DNA of 64,000 bases from Sinohyriopsis cumingii (Eukaryota; Mollusca; Bivalvia; Unionida; Unionidae). Positions 1 through 11,819 of the stretch are shown here, one piece after another (the stretch's first letter is position 1; every line of letters begins with the position of its first letter). Made by a program: the position numbers and the translations under genes. The stretch lies in assembly GCA_028554795.2 (NCBI GenBank), contig CM068835.1:62955719-63019718 (forward strand). Reading direction: 5' to 3'. The notes under the pieces were generated by a model that ran no database searches, was not told the DNA's origin, and saw nothing but the letters and a program-made list of their open reading frames with translations.

Positions 1-366
1 TGATGATCAATACACAAGATTCTGTCATAATATATTTTTTTTTTCAACAAAATTAATTTTGAAATTATTATGTAATTTTTCATTTTCTCTGTTTTTGATG
101 AGATTTTTATTATTTCGAGTATTATGTTAAGCCACGAATTAGAAAATCTAACTAATTGTCTTATTTTGAGCATGATTTTAACCAATCAATTATAAAATCC
201 GGCTGATATTCGTTATTTGAAGAATAATGTAACTGAAATTTGGACGATAATGATTACAAAATAAATTTCTGTTGTAATATATTTTATTTCCCCTGATTAT
301 GGAGGAATTAAAATATATCAATGACGTGAAGGTCAATGATCGTACATACAGATTCAAATTTAAAAT

Positions 367-741
367 TTATCTTCGTATAGCAAGGAAACGTCTGGTTTGG
401 TCCGTAAGTTTGAAATGTATCCTTGATAATAGCGGATTATGACATCGCAAATAGACCGGATAACTAGGTTCTTGTACAATCAAATATCCAGGAGGTACTT
501 GAGACGTAAATGTATATAAAATATATCCTTGAAGTTCCTGGTTGGATTTTTCAAAATCTATTTGATAGGTGCCATAAATCGTATCACATGCAAGACTGAC
601 TGCAACTATTGATGTTTTGTTAACAACTGATGACGAAATATGACGACCGCCGCCGTATGAATCATATTTATATTTGAGAATAGCTGCTGGTGGGGCTATT
701 TTTCTCCGTGATTCAAGTAATTCGAGAAAATATACATTCAT
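367..741 (-). pseudogene. Minor-capsid (penton-like) C-terminal fragment, relic A
   Basis: A 124-codon open frame with an ATG. The N-terminal half is polar; the C-terminal half is beta-rich. It contains a PPGYLIVQEP turn followed by a strand ending in LTDQ, a layout I associate with single-jelly-roll minor capsid/penton proteins of Polinton-like and adintovirus-like elements. It lies at the left end of a run of coding-like fragments that all read on the minus strand. The gene is a fragment: no matching N-terminal half is in frame directly upstream, although a similar-looking N-terminal piece occurs at 1.2-1.75 kb. The family assignment rests on pattern memory, not on an alignment. Confidence 0.4.
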
Positions 742-770
742 GAGATCGTATACGGAATTTTATAGTTCGT

Positions 771-1155
771 CGGTATTAAATCCTGGTATTAAATATTTTA
801 GCAGATCTGCTTCAGTTATTTTGTAATAATTGAGAAATATTTGTTTTAGTGTGGACTTAATTTCTTTATCTCCTATGGTTCGTCCACTTATTTTTTCATC
901 ATACATTACTTCTTCAACTATAATGCAGTTGACACCTGATGCAACGTAAATTGAATGTGGTATGGTTTCGATGATTTGTTGTTTTTCATCATCAATATAG
1001 TATTGTGTGATACTGGAAAATAAATTTCGTAGATCACCAAGTACACCGGTGTGTTCAGCTTTAATGTTGTTAGAAAATCTTCTGACAAATGTGTCTGCGT
1101 TGATTATTAGAAGATAGGTTTTGGTATCACAATCAAAATCATATATTGTTCTTTT
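771..1155 (-). pseudogene. Open frame without ATG, unrecognised, relic A
   Basis: A stretch of about 125 codons without a stop, ending in TAA, with no ATG at its start. The predicted protein is mixed alpha/beta and rich in Ile, Asp and Tyr, with codon use like real coding sequence. I do not recognise the family. It ends about 30 bases before the start of the penton-like fragment, which suggests neighbouring genes of one compact viral-type transcription unit. It may have lost its start codon to decay. It could also be the 3' part of a larger broken gene that includes sequence up to 1.2 kb. Confidence 0.3.
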
Positions 1156-1209
1156 TAATTTAGGAAGTTTTTACCATCAGATGTAGTACAATAAAATCAG
1201 TAAGAGAAG

Positions 1210-1750
1210 GACCTTATCTATTTTCCCATAATATTCCCTGGATATCTTTTTCGATATTCTGGAAAATTTATAAATATTTTTTTATTCGTGAAGAAATCAT
1301 CCAACTTTCTTTCTGGTGATCCATGACAAACAGGTGGTATCTCCGGCAATGATAACACACTTCGGAACGATGAATGATAAATATCCGTAGCGTAATATTA
1401 CGAACATATTTCTGTCGCAGCTAATAATGCTGGTTTGTGAACCGTAATATCAATTTCGGATTCGTTTTCTAACATTTATTTATGTTTGCTCTGACATTCT
1501 TTGTTGATTTGTTCAATTTGATAATCACCTGTAGGAATATCAACAACCTGTTGATCGGGGGTTCCATCTGGTTAATTTTGATTTGAAAATACCATTGTAT
1601 TATTTGCTTGCAAATCACCGAATGACATTGGTCTAATATTTGACCAGATTTGATATAAACGTAATTGTGTTAGCACAATTTCTATTGCAGAAATTGAGGT
1701 TGGAATGTTGACGTTGAATTCAGGCTTAGTTGAGCTTGCCGATATCATCG
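1210..1750 (-). pseudogene. Second minor-capsid-like fragment, relic A
   Basis: The minus-strand frame here is interrupted by several stops. It still reads an IPTGDYQIEQINKE segment followed by an ENESEIDITVH strand, a pattern like the N-terminal half of the same penton-like family as the fragment at 367-741. Downstream it runs into a further open stretch rich in Pro, Phe and Lys. I read it as the decayed 5' half of a minor-capsid gene, or as a paralogue. Relative order with the 771-1155 frame shows the locus has been rearranged or that there were two related genes. Confidence is limited because of the stop density. Confidence 0.3.
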
Positions 1751-2257
1751 TTGTTTTTCACGGAGTTGTATTCACGACAATTTGCTCTAGTAACGCGATC
1801 GGTGTTGACATTAGGTCTAACCCCTGATTTTAAATCAGGAATTAAAGTCACGATTTTCTCAATCAGACATCGATTCTGACGCAGTTAAATCCTCGTTATA
1901 AATCTTAATCATTTCTGTGAACTCGTAATCTAATATTATTTGGTCACTAAAACCTGATGATATTTAAGAAGATAATTTGGAGCATTCTCGCGTCGCTGCA
2001 TGCAACTTTATTGTATACTCATGTAGTTTTGCATTTGCACACAAATCTATTTTTGCGATGTTATTATGAACACCAGTAATTTTATTACTGCTGGTAATGT
2101 CATTGTTATTAATGATAGCAAAACACCTGTTCCAGCGATAACAGCAGGCGCCGAGTACACATTTAGGTCAGTTGGGGAGTTCATTATCTTTTAAGTTGGT
2201 TGTCGTTGTTGTTATTGTTGTTGGGTTTAACGCCATTTTTAAGCACACGATATGCTA

Positions 2258-2460
2258 TATATGGAGGCCAGTATTAATGGTGGAGGAAGAACCCGGGAGA
2301 ACCTGAAAAGAACCACCGACACTCGAGAAGCTACTGGCAAGCTTTCTCACATGCCCACATTGGCCAAATCCGAGAATAGAACCTACGCAGACAGAGGCGA
2401 GATGGCAGTGGTCCGTAACGGAGAGCGCTTTAGACCACTCGGCCACTGGGTGTGTGAACA
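2258..2460 (-). repeat. tRNA-derived SINE fragment (family 2)
   Basis: On the minus strand, 2445-2360 reads as a tRNA-like head: a box-A-like GAGTGGTCTAAAGCG and, about 45 bases on, a degenerate box B (GGTTCTATTCTCGG). The same head recurs on the minus strand at 57.62-57.73 kb with an intact GGTTCGAGTC. The 3' body runs down to about 2258. The open frames on both strands here are by-products of the repeat. Confidence 0.6.
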
Positions 2461-2479
2461 AACAATACTATCAGAATTG

Positions 2480-4530
2480 ATTCAAACAGCAACACAATAA
2501 CCAGGTATATTCAAAACAGAGTTTCTGAGTCTCAAGTAAATTCGAATTGTATGATTTCGATAAAATCCAGGTGTCTCTTCTGCAATTCAACGTGTATCAT
2601 CAATTTATTTGAATGTGTAACTTAAAACCAGTCTGCTGCGTCCAAACATTGCACTTTAGTGCTGTTCTTGTTTCATTTATACATTAGATCATTTCCCTTT
2701 GCATTACAAATATCTTCTGACATGGGGAGATGAGACTACAAAAGCCTGCATGCAGACTAAAATAATATTTCAATGGTCTTAGCTGACTTTTCCTTGAATG
2801 GTGCATTAGTAAGAGCTATAAAACATTATTGATGATTTAAGATGCACGGACAATTGGTAAACTTGGATCACACTCATTCTCAAAAGAAATATCTTAGCGA
2901 GATTTCAACAATACCAAGTCTCCGACAAAAGGTGGACAAACAGCCTTTTGCCCAAAATATAGCTTTGCATGCGAATGATTCTAAATAATTATTTTCTTTT
3001 TTTACTTTCCACTAAGTTCCATAACTACATGTTTGTAATATCTTTCCAACAATCTCGCCATTGTTAACAATACATATAGCAGTTTGGTTCGACCACGGCG
3101 GTCTAATCAAAACCATCGACAGTTATTGTTTTGGACAATTTCATACATGTTTGTTTCTAATCCCAGATTGGTTCATCCACCTATCGTTATGTAAAAAAAG
3201 AAGCTTCATTATATATACAGATATATACAGCTTTCGAAAAAACATTATAATTTCTTATTTAACCATCATGATATGGTACTTCCATTAAAAATTAAGCAGT
3301 CGTGATCAACGTATAAGTTGGTTTAAAGTGGGAAAAGGCCTGGTACGAGCTTTCTTTTCAGTGAACACTTTGTATTACAAAGAAACCATTATGTGACAAA
3401 GTCGTCTAAGTCTTCATTGTGCTCAAAACAGTACATCTCATTCGCTGCACTCATTTTATCATCACATAATCACGTTTATATGTATTACCGTGATTGTCTG
3501 TCGCAGGAATATTTGCCTCAAGTGACATCCTTGTATGAAGTATTTTGGACGTTCTATCTCCGAGTATTAAAAACAAATATGGATTCCGCAGATAAATATA
3601 AGTTCCGCTCACCCTAATGGAAAAAGATGTCTGGTCATCCATTCCGTCAACTGTCCTTGGTATAAATACTCACCTTTTCTGTCAGGATTTTAAAAAAAAA
3701 TTAATTTTATAATTTTTTATTATTTATTTTTTTAAAGCAATATGCTGTTTATTATACTGAATTTGTACTGGTAGAGGGAAAAACGTTAACCCGATATAGA
3801 TAATCATGAATATAAAATGCAATAATAAATACGGTCGTTTCAAAAATGTGCCTACTTATTTACTACATAAAGACAAAATAAATACAAGACAATAGTTATC
3901 TTGACAAATGATGGACGTGGTGGGCAAAACGTTTTGCATGAGAGAAAAGGCAAACCGCACCAAGATTACCTCGAGACGAGGCGAATCAATAGGATGATGG
4001 GGAGTAGGTGTAATGTGAAGTGCAACAATCAGTTCAAAGACCACTGTACCACTATGAAAATATGCGAGTTTGAAAAATAAAATACTTCAAATCTATGACA
4101 CCTAATTTCATTTTATTAATGTTTTTATGAAGGTATATAAAACAGCAGTAGTGTCATTTTGCATCGCCACCACGGATTATGTTATACAGACATTTATTTG
4201 CTCTCCCTGCCAAAATTGAAAATGTGTTTTTCAATCGTTTACTTTTTTTCGAAAAATGTGTATGATAGTTTAAATCTTGTTTTTTTATTTTTATTAACAC
4301 CGTAACATTTCTGGTTATTAGATAATCTAGTGATAATAAATATAATCTATACAAAAAGAAAAAATAAACACTCATTCATACATGCATATGGTACACACTC
4401 TAGTTGACATGAACTTTGTGATATTACAGTATTTTGTTCCTGTTCACCATCAAGTCAGATACAAATTACATGTTCATTATTGATATCCATTTTTGAAGAA
4501 ATTGGTCCTCTTTGTATTTCCCTTGCCAGT
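2480..4530. other. No recognisable gene
   Basis: AT-rich sequence between the SINE piece and the next relic-A fragment. Only short frames with poor codon structure occur on either strand. I see no domain, tRNA or clear repeat. It may be host insertion into relic A or viral sequence decayed beyond recognition. Confidence 0.4.
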
Positions 4531-4537
4531 GTATTGT

Positions 4538-4930
4538 TCAATATACTCGTGGCCCCCAAGTAGGTGGTAGTTTAGCGACTACTTCAAGACACCAATAATA
4601 CAACACGGGGTTGTTTTCTTCTTCAGGTTCCACCACGAATGTTCTGAAGTCGTTTTGATCCAACATAACTAGCACACACCCTGTAAACTCGTTACTTGGA
4701 TAATGCAGTGGTATTGTGGCGTATATAGTAAATGTCGTACTACCAGGTACTGACAAACTGTATAACACTGTAACTTCAGTGAGATGTTTAATGGAATTAT
4801 TAAGTGGTGATCATACTGTTGATCCATAATATGCTGTATATGCTACACTGTCGATAATTTGTTTTATGTTAGAGAGTTTAATATCAATAACCGCTGGATT
4901 TTCAAAAAATTCAGTAATGGTTCTATTTGT
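4538..4930 (-). pseudogene. Coding-like fragment, unrecognised, relic A
   Basis: A minus-strand frame of about 130 codons, with one internal stop near 4817 and ending in a stop at 4538. The predicted protein is beta-rich with many Thr, Val and Tyr and a CVLVML hydrophobic strand. It resembles the texture of a viral structural protein, but no family was recognised. It shares orientation with the other relic-A pieces. Confidence 0.3.
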
Positions 4931-4939
4931 GTTTCTACG

Positions 4940-5640
4940 AAAACTTACTTACGCGTTTAAATCTAAATGATCTAAATCTAAATGTGGTCATTCCATCATT
5001 GATTGTCATTAACAAGTTCGTCATTGGAATATTGCTATCATCGATATATTTGTTCGTTGCAGCGTCATCACCTGATTCCGGTTGTCCAAGAGCAGTAACT
5101 GTATTAGTCATCTTATCACATGCGATTAATAAACAATCATTGATCTCAGTTCTGACTGTGTTGTTGTTCCTGTCTACCTATCTTTTTGTAACCACATCTT
5201 CATCTGATTTTTGTTCTCTCACATTAATAAATGCATTTGCACTCATATTCACATACTATTATTAATTCGTTTGATACATCTACAATGACTGAAGAAACTG
5301 ATTCTATTTGATTTTTTATTTAATCGTTTTTACTAAATACCACTAAGTTATCTTCATTCGCATCTGGAACTCGCCGAATAATGTCTGTCAACGTGATATT
5401 AGTCGTGTTTAATTATCCTTGTTTAATCATGAAAAACAACGACTTCATTTTGGTCCAAATTTGCAGGATTGAAATGATTAGCGGGTTAATGCCTGATTTC
5501 ACTAATGGTTGCATATTTAGATAAGTCGAATTGAGGTTTGCCTTGAAGTTTCATCAGAGTAGATGTCACGTAAATATCTACCATTATATACTTTAAGATC
5601 TTTTAAAAAAGATGGGCCTTCCACTAGGTTACTCGTGTAC
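4940..5640 (-). pseudogene. Coding-like debris between capsid and protease pieces
   Basis: Two minus-strand stretches read as plausible protein: about 5590-5450 (KLQGKPQFDLSKYATISE) and about 5405-5320 (TNITLTDIIRRVPDANED), in different frames and separated by stops. They follow the protease relic in the direction of transcription. Function unknown; probably one broken gene. Confidence 0.25.
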
Positions 5641-5960
5641 GACTGTATGAGGTGTTGTTGTTGATGATGACATATCCTCGAGTACAGCAATTACTTCACA
5701 GCCACATATTAGTGGATCAGTCATTGTTTGTGCTGGTAATGTTGAATACCAGACTGGAGTGTTTATCGTGCATATATATCTCAAAAATTATTTTGGTCGA
5801 GCCAGTCCATATGAATCAAAATAAACAATTCCACGTGGATCAATAGCGTATGGAACCGAATGAGTACCAGGACCAGAACTTGTATAGAGATTAATGATAA
5901 CGGTTTCAATATTGTTTAGTTGATTTGTTAAGTGGTCACGCATAATAATAGGTCTGAAAT
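5640..5960 (-). pseudogene. Adenain-like cysteine protease relic, relic A
   Basis: Maturation proteases of the adenovirus/Polinton type (C5/C48-like fold) use a His-Asp/Glu-Cys triad. The minus strand here reads SSGPGTH, about a dozen residues later VYFDSYG, then after a stop PLICGC. The main element's protease has the same three blocks in the same order (GTHWEAVYF, EYFDSYG, CGQYC). The His, Asp and Cys blocks are therefore visible, but the frame carries an in-frame TAA between the Asp and Cys blocks and the start is not clear. This fragment is the best single marker that the 0.3-10 kb debris derives from a capsid-bearing virus-transposon. Confidence 0.6.
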
Positions 5961-5969
5961 ATTTTATAT

Positions 5970-6224
5970 TTAATTTTTAGTATCATCAAGTAAATCAAAA
6001 TTTGACATATTAAGCATGAACAAAGTGTTCCTTGAATTCAGAGATCTTTTCTCTTCCAGCAAGTGGTTATTGGTAATCTTAGACCTTTTTCCATTTTTAG
6101 AAGTGTTTATTCCTTTTCCTGTTGCTTTCGTCACTGACATTCCAGCAGCAGTTTCAACAGCACCAAGAAAGCTGCTTTTGCAACCGCTGGAGCCGTAAAG
6201 GGTATTTATGCTGGTATACTGCAA
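5970..6224 (-). pseudogene. Small Ala/Gly/Lys-rich protein fragment, relic A
   Basis: An 84-residue frame immediately upstream of the protease relic. It contains a short small-residue helix (FLGAVETAAGM) followed by a Lys-rich segment (TKATGKGINTSKNGKRSK). Small basic virion proteins sit beside capsid and protease genes in adenoviruses and Polintons, so a core or minor virion protein is possible. That is inference from composition and position only. Confidence 0.25.
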
Positions 6225-6496
6225 ACAATGGAAATATAGCGCAATTCTTGATTGAATCTTTAATGGCGCTTGCAGGAAGATTACGTTTAACGCCCGTGTT
6301 TGTTTGGCGTCATTTTAATGCCGGAGTTGACGTTCTGACAATGATAGTTCATTTTGTTCACCTTCGATTTGTTCTTTTTAGTGATATATTTGTTCCACAG
6401 ATCGTTGCTGATTTTGATTGAAGCTTGTTAATCTGACCAGTAGTTAGACTGACATTAACATGATGACATGACATTATGCTATCATGAGCGATTTAA

Positions 6497-6757
6497 TTAT
6501 ATGTTTTCAACTGGGGCGTCAATAACTCCCGTTCGCCCACCAACACCTTGAACTAATATTGTTTTATCGTAGATTATAACAGCGATTGTTCTGTAATTAC
6601 CCCCATCGGGTAATGTGTTTACTCGCGCTTGGACTTTCCTGAGTAAGTAGAAATGTTCCAGAAAGTAATTATATATTGGATACAACTTTGTACAATCAAG
6701 TTGTGATATTTGCAGACCAGAATCAACATTTAGATCACTTCCCAAGAGTGTCATCAA
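6497..6757 (-). pseudogene. Capsid-type fragment, relic A
   Basis: An open frame of 86 residues that extends upstream in frame through about 6840. A helical segment (YNYFLEHFYLLRKVQARV) is followed by a DGGNYRTIAVIIYDKTILV strand region and a Gly-rich loop. Together with the piece at 6.93-7.56 kb it could form one long structural gene broken by frameshifts. I cannot name the family; the beta-strand texture and location suggest a structural protein. Confidence 0.3.
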
Positions 6758-6924
6758 GCGATGTTTTTTCTCAAAGTTCAGTATTACGTCAGCTGGATCT
6801 TGATTACCCGTTTATTCTTAATGAAACTTCACTAACTAAAAGTTGATCAGATTTCGTCGGACTGCGTGTTCATGAGTTTACTCGTGCAGCATCACTGTAT
6901 GTGCTCATTGTCAACCGTGATAAT

Positions 6925-7560
6925 GTTGATTTACCACCTTGATTCATAAAAGTGAGCAAATGTTGAATAACGCCATAATACCATTATTAACTAAACAAAT
7001 TCTAACATTATGTCCATATGCAGTATTATCATTTTGCAGAATTATTTCACCTTCTACTTCAATAAACGCTTCAGCAGGTAAGAAATATCTATTTGTATAA
7101 TGAACTTGAAGTATAATTCGTCCACGCCGATTTGGCTCTCGTGCGTCCTAAGAATAATATTGAGAATCGCGCACAGATTCTTCTTTGAGAACAGACGCAT
7201 CCATATCAAATGTTAGATCAGATATACGTTTAAACATTTTATTATAGTTAATATCGTCCACAAAGAAGACTACTTCCTGCTATCAGACCTGTATATATAT
7301 TTTTCGCTGATAGTGGTATACGAGCCAAGTCTGCTAGTTTTTGATCAGCAGCTTGAGTTATGATTTTACTAACATATGCAGTCATATCCTCTGTACTGGG
7401 TAAATTTGCTGGTTGTTGTTTTTGTCGTATAAATCGTGCTAGTCTGTCCGTGCTTCCCTAGCAACATCAATAACAGCACCAATACTTTTATCACGAACAA
7501 CGTCAATAGCTTTCATTGATAATTGTTTTGCAATCGATATTGCTTTTGGGGTTATGTCAC
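6925..7560 (-). pseudogene. Divergent double-jelly-roll-like major capsid fragment, relic A
   Basis: The minus strand reads two long coding-like blocks. Block 1 (about 7560-7265) is helical with one frame change near 7440. Block 2 (about 7260-6940) reads through one stop (near 7149) into a strand-rich segment with NRYFLPAEAFIEVEG, then NDNTAYGHN and LVNNGIMALF. That succession is what I associate with a family of major-capsid-like proteins common in invertebrate genomes and distinct from the capsid protein of the main Polinton here. The lineage name is uncertain. A profile search of the conceptual fragments against DJR capsid models would settle it. Confidence 0.4.
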
Positions 7561-8050
7561 AGAATTAGGCAAATAAATAACTTGGTTTTGCCTTAGAACG
7601 TTTTGACTATTTCTCGTTGTACATGCGAAAAATGTTATCTAGGGGGAATTAAGTGTTTTTCCAGGTAACCGACAGTATTAATATGTACCTCGCCATAAAA
7701 TACTTACGACGAAAGGACATTAATAACATGATATGCACGGGTGTTTTACTCTAAAGTTTGCTCACTCTCCTATGGATTTAAGTAAGATCGATTTCTGGTC
7801 GTTTTGGATCACGTCAAGTAGTATACGCTCTCCATTGTTCTCCAGCCATTGGGGTAAGTGACAAAATTACATTTCATTTGATATGCGAAGCTTATTCTGT
7901 TTGTAATGTCTTATCGCGTAATAATGCATTTATTACAACGCAGATTTGAATTTTGAATTACAAGTCACTATTAGAGGTTAATGTATTAGCATATATCTAG
8001 AGATTTTACAGAAACTAGTATCATGACCAATTTGGTTTTATCGTAGCTGA

Positions 8051-8117
8051 TTGTGACTGTCGCTGTGATTGTGACTGTCACTGGGATTGTGACTGTGACT
8101 ATGACTAGAGCTGACTA
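8051..8117. repeat. Imperfect GTGACT/GATTGT tandem repeat
   Basis: About eleven degenerate 6-bp units of the type GTGACT or ATTGTG follow one another. It is a simple low-complexity repeat with no coding signal. Confidence 0.75.
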
Positions 8118-8424
8118 GCGTTTACTAGATAAGCTGTCTAAAGTTGTTTAGATATGTCTGGAGTTATCAGAGTATTTAAGGTTGCATGCTGTCGATACGT
8201 TTGTATGTATGTACGTATGTCTGTGCCCACGGACGTAGACGTAGCAAAGTCAAAAGGGTGATGTATGCTGTCTGTACGTATGTATACTTATGACTGTATA
8301 TGTGGTGGATCCATAAAGGGTACGAGCGGCCGATAAGAGTTTGGGCCAACCCAAGGAATCGTGCGACCGTACAAGGGGTCTAGAAGCATACGTGTGGTTC
8401 AATTATTGTTCCAAATGCATTCTT

Positions 8425-8602
8425 ATGTTCATAAGATTATTTTTGAATCCTAGTTGTGTTCATAAGATTATTTTGAATCTTAGTTGTGTTCATAAGATTA
8501 TTTTGAATCTTAGTTGTGTTCATAAGATTATTTTGAATCTTAGCTGTGTTCATAAGATTATTTTGAATCTTAGTGGTGTTCATAATATTATTTTGAATCT
8601 TA
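8425..8602. repeat. 30-bp tandem repeat, about six copies
   Basis: The unit GTTCATAAGATTATTTTGAA plus TCTTAGTTGT recurs head to tail about six times. The first copy has one extra T and the last copies carry substitutions. Because 30 is divisible by three, the plus strand reads as a ten-residue protein repeat, but no start or flanking coding context supports a gene. Confidence 0.9.
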
Positions 8603-8879
8603 ATCGGAGTTCATATTTGAGATTATGTGAATCTCTCTTGTAATTTAGAATACTGTTTCAAACGTATTTGCAGTCTATGAAGTTTCTTGGATCTGTACTT
8701 GATATTGATGTCATATTTTGGATTATTTTCAATGTGTGAATGTTGTGTAGAGTGATTTGAGTCCATCGTATGTTGAGAGAATCATTTTATTTTTACATCA
8801 TATGTTTTTCTTTATTAATTCATTTCATAAATTTCTATCTTTCTCACATTGTTTTTGTCTTATTCATTTAGTCCAAAGA

Positions 8880-9195
8880 CCCACTCGGTTTCTATTCTGC
8901 GACAGGGTATACTTCTAAAAAGACCCCGAACAACATCACCGAGTACATCTCCATAGGTAACTTTGTAAGTTCTTAATATCGAATTTATCACCCTGACTTT
9001 ACAGGTCCACGTTGAGCACTATGTATACTCGTCTTATTTTCCTGTCACTGATTTAACTTGTATACCCTGAATCACTGTTATAATCATCAACGATTTTATC
9101 GAAGAGATACCTAGAAACATTAATATCCATGATACCGAACGTAAATAATCGTAGAAAAATATTAGCTGCTTCGTTATTAATTTCTTTGGTATTAT
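8880..9195 (-). pseudogene. pX/pVI-like and neighbouring coding fragments, relic A
   Basis: Two coding-like pieces on the minus strand. About 9195-9060 reads an open frame including EAANIFLRLFTFGIMDINV. About 8990-8885 reads KVTYGDVLGDVVRGLFRSI, an amphipathic Gly/Leu/Arg segment like the N-terminal part of the basic virion protein of the main Polinton (GHILGDMLKSAFRSV at 23.1 kb). In the main element that protein lies next to the capsid genes, as here. Stops interrupt both pieces. Confidence 0.3.
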
Positions 9196-9209
9196 TACCG
9201 GATGGCTAA

Positions 9210-9665
9210 TTAGAATTTATAATTGTCCAATATCTGCAAGGACGTTATCGGAACATGGAGTAGTAAGACCACTCCCGTTGGTACCTGAAACAATACCAGT
9301 TCCACTTGCTTCGTCTTGCTCAATACGAGGGGGACTGAATTGCAAAACTTCGAGTAGGGATTTTCTTTTAACCTTTTCGACTTCTTTCTCAAATTCTGCA
9401 AACATATCCTTATATTTTTTATACTGATTTTTTATATAACATCGGACGCACAATTATAAAAGGAATCCAATTTTTATCGTGAATACTTGCGGTGTCTGGA
9501 TCTAATAATTTATCACGATTTAGATATCCTTTACAGCATTTTCTTGAAGTTGTCTAAGACCTTCATTAGTTAATCGGGTTGGTGGTTTTAGTTTTGGCTT
9601 TACAAGATTCCTTACCTCACCGACCTAAGATCTGCAGCTCATGTAGTGATTCATCACATGATCGG
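9210..9665 (-). pseudogene. Charged helical protein fragment, relic A
   Basis: A 78-residue frame (9453-9217) contains KYKDMFAEFEKEVEKVKRKS, a predicted coiled coil, followed by a Gly/Ser/Thr-rich tail. Upstream in another frame comes a Pro/Leu-rich piece including LKPPTRLTNEGLRQLQENA. Probably one broken gene. No family was recognised. Confidence 0.3.
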
Positions 9666-10640
9666 TGGTCGTATAATATTTCCTCACAAGCGTCGACGTA
9701 ATTGTTTCAGCAATTTGTGTGGCGATTTTTGTGTAAACGGAGGAGGTTGTCCTTAATCGCCGTTCATAATAATTGCCATAGTTTATGTAGGCAATGAGTC
9801 GTGAAATATTTCTAACACGTCTTTGGACACATTATAAATTCCGTCCCAAATAATGTTATTAGGAATATATTTCTAACCCTTCCGCGCGGGAGTCCACGCA
9901 TCGCCACGACATAAAAAAACCAACAGAAAAAAAACAACTGACACGTGCTTGACTTAATTTCATGCTGTTTCTCTCTGGCAAGCCCGTGAGTTGGGGTTAA
10001 CACAATCTATATAAATTTCTGAATAAATGTGTAAACTACGGCGAATCGTTGTGCCAATATTTTTTTCCATCGTGTAAATGTATACAAAGCCTATACACTA
10101 ATACACCCCACGCCGCCGTATCTGCAATCACAACATCTAATCCTGCCGGATACATAATTAATCTTGTGCAACTGAGTTTATTAATAATTTTTCTGTACGT
10201 GTCTTTATCATTGCAAGTTAGTCAAAATATCTTCGCTGGCATGTATTGCAGATCTCACAGCCAACGAAGTGAGAATGTTAGAGTCTAAAATATTGCGTAA
10301 AGACACTATTGCCCGTGAATAATATATGATGCCTATACCATTCCGTGTACTTTTTTTTTAGAAACTTTATCAACTGTGACAACAAAGTTATGTTGTTGTG
10401 ATCCTTTAACAGGGATGAGTTTATTCGGATAATCCATGTAAGGCCAACCTGGCAATAGTCATGTTCGACAAAACAATTTATTTTAAATATATCGATAGTG
10501 GAATCAATATAAATACCGCTATGATCTATTTTGACTGTTGATCAAAAATGAACCACACCATCTTGATTATAATCATCTTTGAATGTTCTAATAAATTAGT
10601 GTAATTGTAACTCAAATGGTAGATGCTTCTTATATTTGGT
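9666..10640 (-). other. Likely end of relic A, weak coding texture
   Basis: Short minus-strand stretches (for example about 10590-10470 with SGIYIDSTIDIFKINC) look coding-like, but no frame is long and no domain is recognisable. This is where the viral-type texture fades into ordinary AT-rich sequence. Confidence 0.25.
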
Positions 10641-11300
10641 TATTCTGTGGAATTCAAATCTGAGTAGCATATTCTGGTTCGATAATTGCCAATAATTTTC
10701 GATCTAGTTCAAATAAGAAAACCTATTTGGTTTTATCTAATATTCAATTGCAGCCTATCTATCAGATTCCTTTGAGGTTAACAATAGTTTTATCTCATTT
10801 CGTTATTTTCTAGGTCAATTTTTGACCATGGTAACTCTATAGTTTAACTCCGATTAAATTAAAATAAAAGGTGACCTCTATTGTTTTGTTGCTTTCATCC
10901 TACCCATTATACAATAACGGCAATTGTTTCTCTATCTCAATTGTCTCTAATTATATGTTAATACAATATTATATAATATGAGAGGTGCACTAAATATATG
11001 TAACTGGTTGACGATCGGATCCTTCACACCATGTGCAATTAATTACCGTGGAGATTAGTATGGATATCATTGTTCGCCGTTGAAGCCATGGACTAAACCC
11101 ATGTTTGAAACGTGGAGTTGGCGTCAAGGGCAAAACAAAACTTTGTGTATCATGTGGTGGTAGAAAATACAGCGCACTTAAACGATATAATGAATTGGAA
11201 AGGTTTCTGATGATATTAAAATAAAAGACGGAAAGATTATCTTAGTAATAATTTTACTGACAAATAATCTTACTGTTAAATAAAATACGTTTCTATACAA

Positions 11301-11561
11301 ATGAAGCAAGTCAACAATGATAACGTTGATGACTTTAAACATCATGTGTTTACTTACAACGAAGCTAACATAGCTGGTGTTATCAGAATGTGTAGTATTA
11401 AAAAATATTTCGGCAACATCAGTAATATATGTCACCTCATGTCTGTATCGGAATGCAGTAACAAAGAAAATAAAAATTCTTTCACAGAGTGTTATTTACG
11501 AGTGTTTGATGATTTAGTTATCGATCACATCAGTTCGAATAAACTCAATACGATCATCTGA
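11301..11561 (+). CDS. Hypothetical 86-residue ORF
   Basis: An ATG-initiated frame of 86 codons on the plus strand. The predicted protein is hydrophilic, rich in Asn, Ile, Ser and Cys, with no signal peptide, membrane segment or known motif. A second short frame (11591-11815) follows but runs into a GT microsatellite. Length and composition would also fit a chance frame in AT-rich DNA. No function can be offered. Confidence 0.15.
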   Translation: MKQVNNDNVDDFKHHVFTYNEANIAGVIRMCSIKKYFGNISNICHLMSVSECSNKENKNSFTECYLRVFDDLVIDHISSNKLNTII

Positions 11562-11724
11562 ACCATGCACTCTATCACAAACAGAGACAAATGCGCGACC
11601 GGTTAGATTTATTAATTAAGAGACAAAAGAAATTAAATAATTCCAATCAACATATGATGTTGAAGGATATTCCAATATTCACACAAATTCAGTACAAATT
11701 GCAACAAACGGTATATATATATAT

Positions 11725-11728
<4 letters not shown>

Positions 11729-11781
<53 letters not shown>
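11729..11781. repeat. (TG)n microsatellite
   Basis: An uninterrupted TG dinucleotide run of about 26 units, preceded by a short TA run. Confidence 0.95.
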
Positions 11782-11785
<4 letters not shown>

Positions 11786-11819
11786 GCAAAACTAAACTCG
11801 TTCAAAGTGTTATAATAAT

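Noticed and set aside
8341..8643. A 100-residue frame with a ten-residue repeat (VHKIILNLSC)
   Set aside because: Produced by a 30-bp tandem repeat; starts at TTG and has no other coding support.
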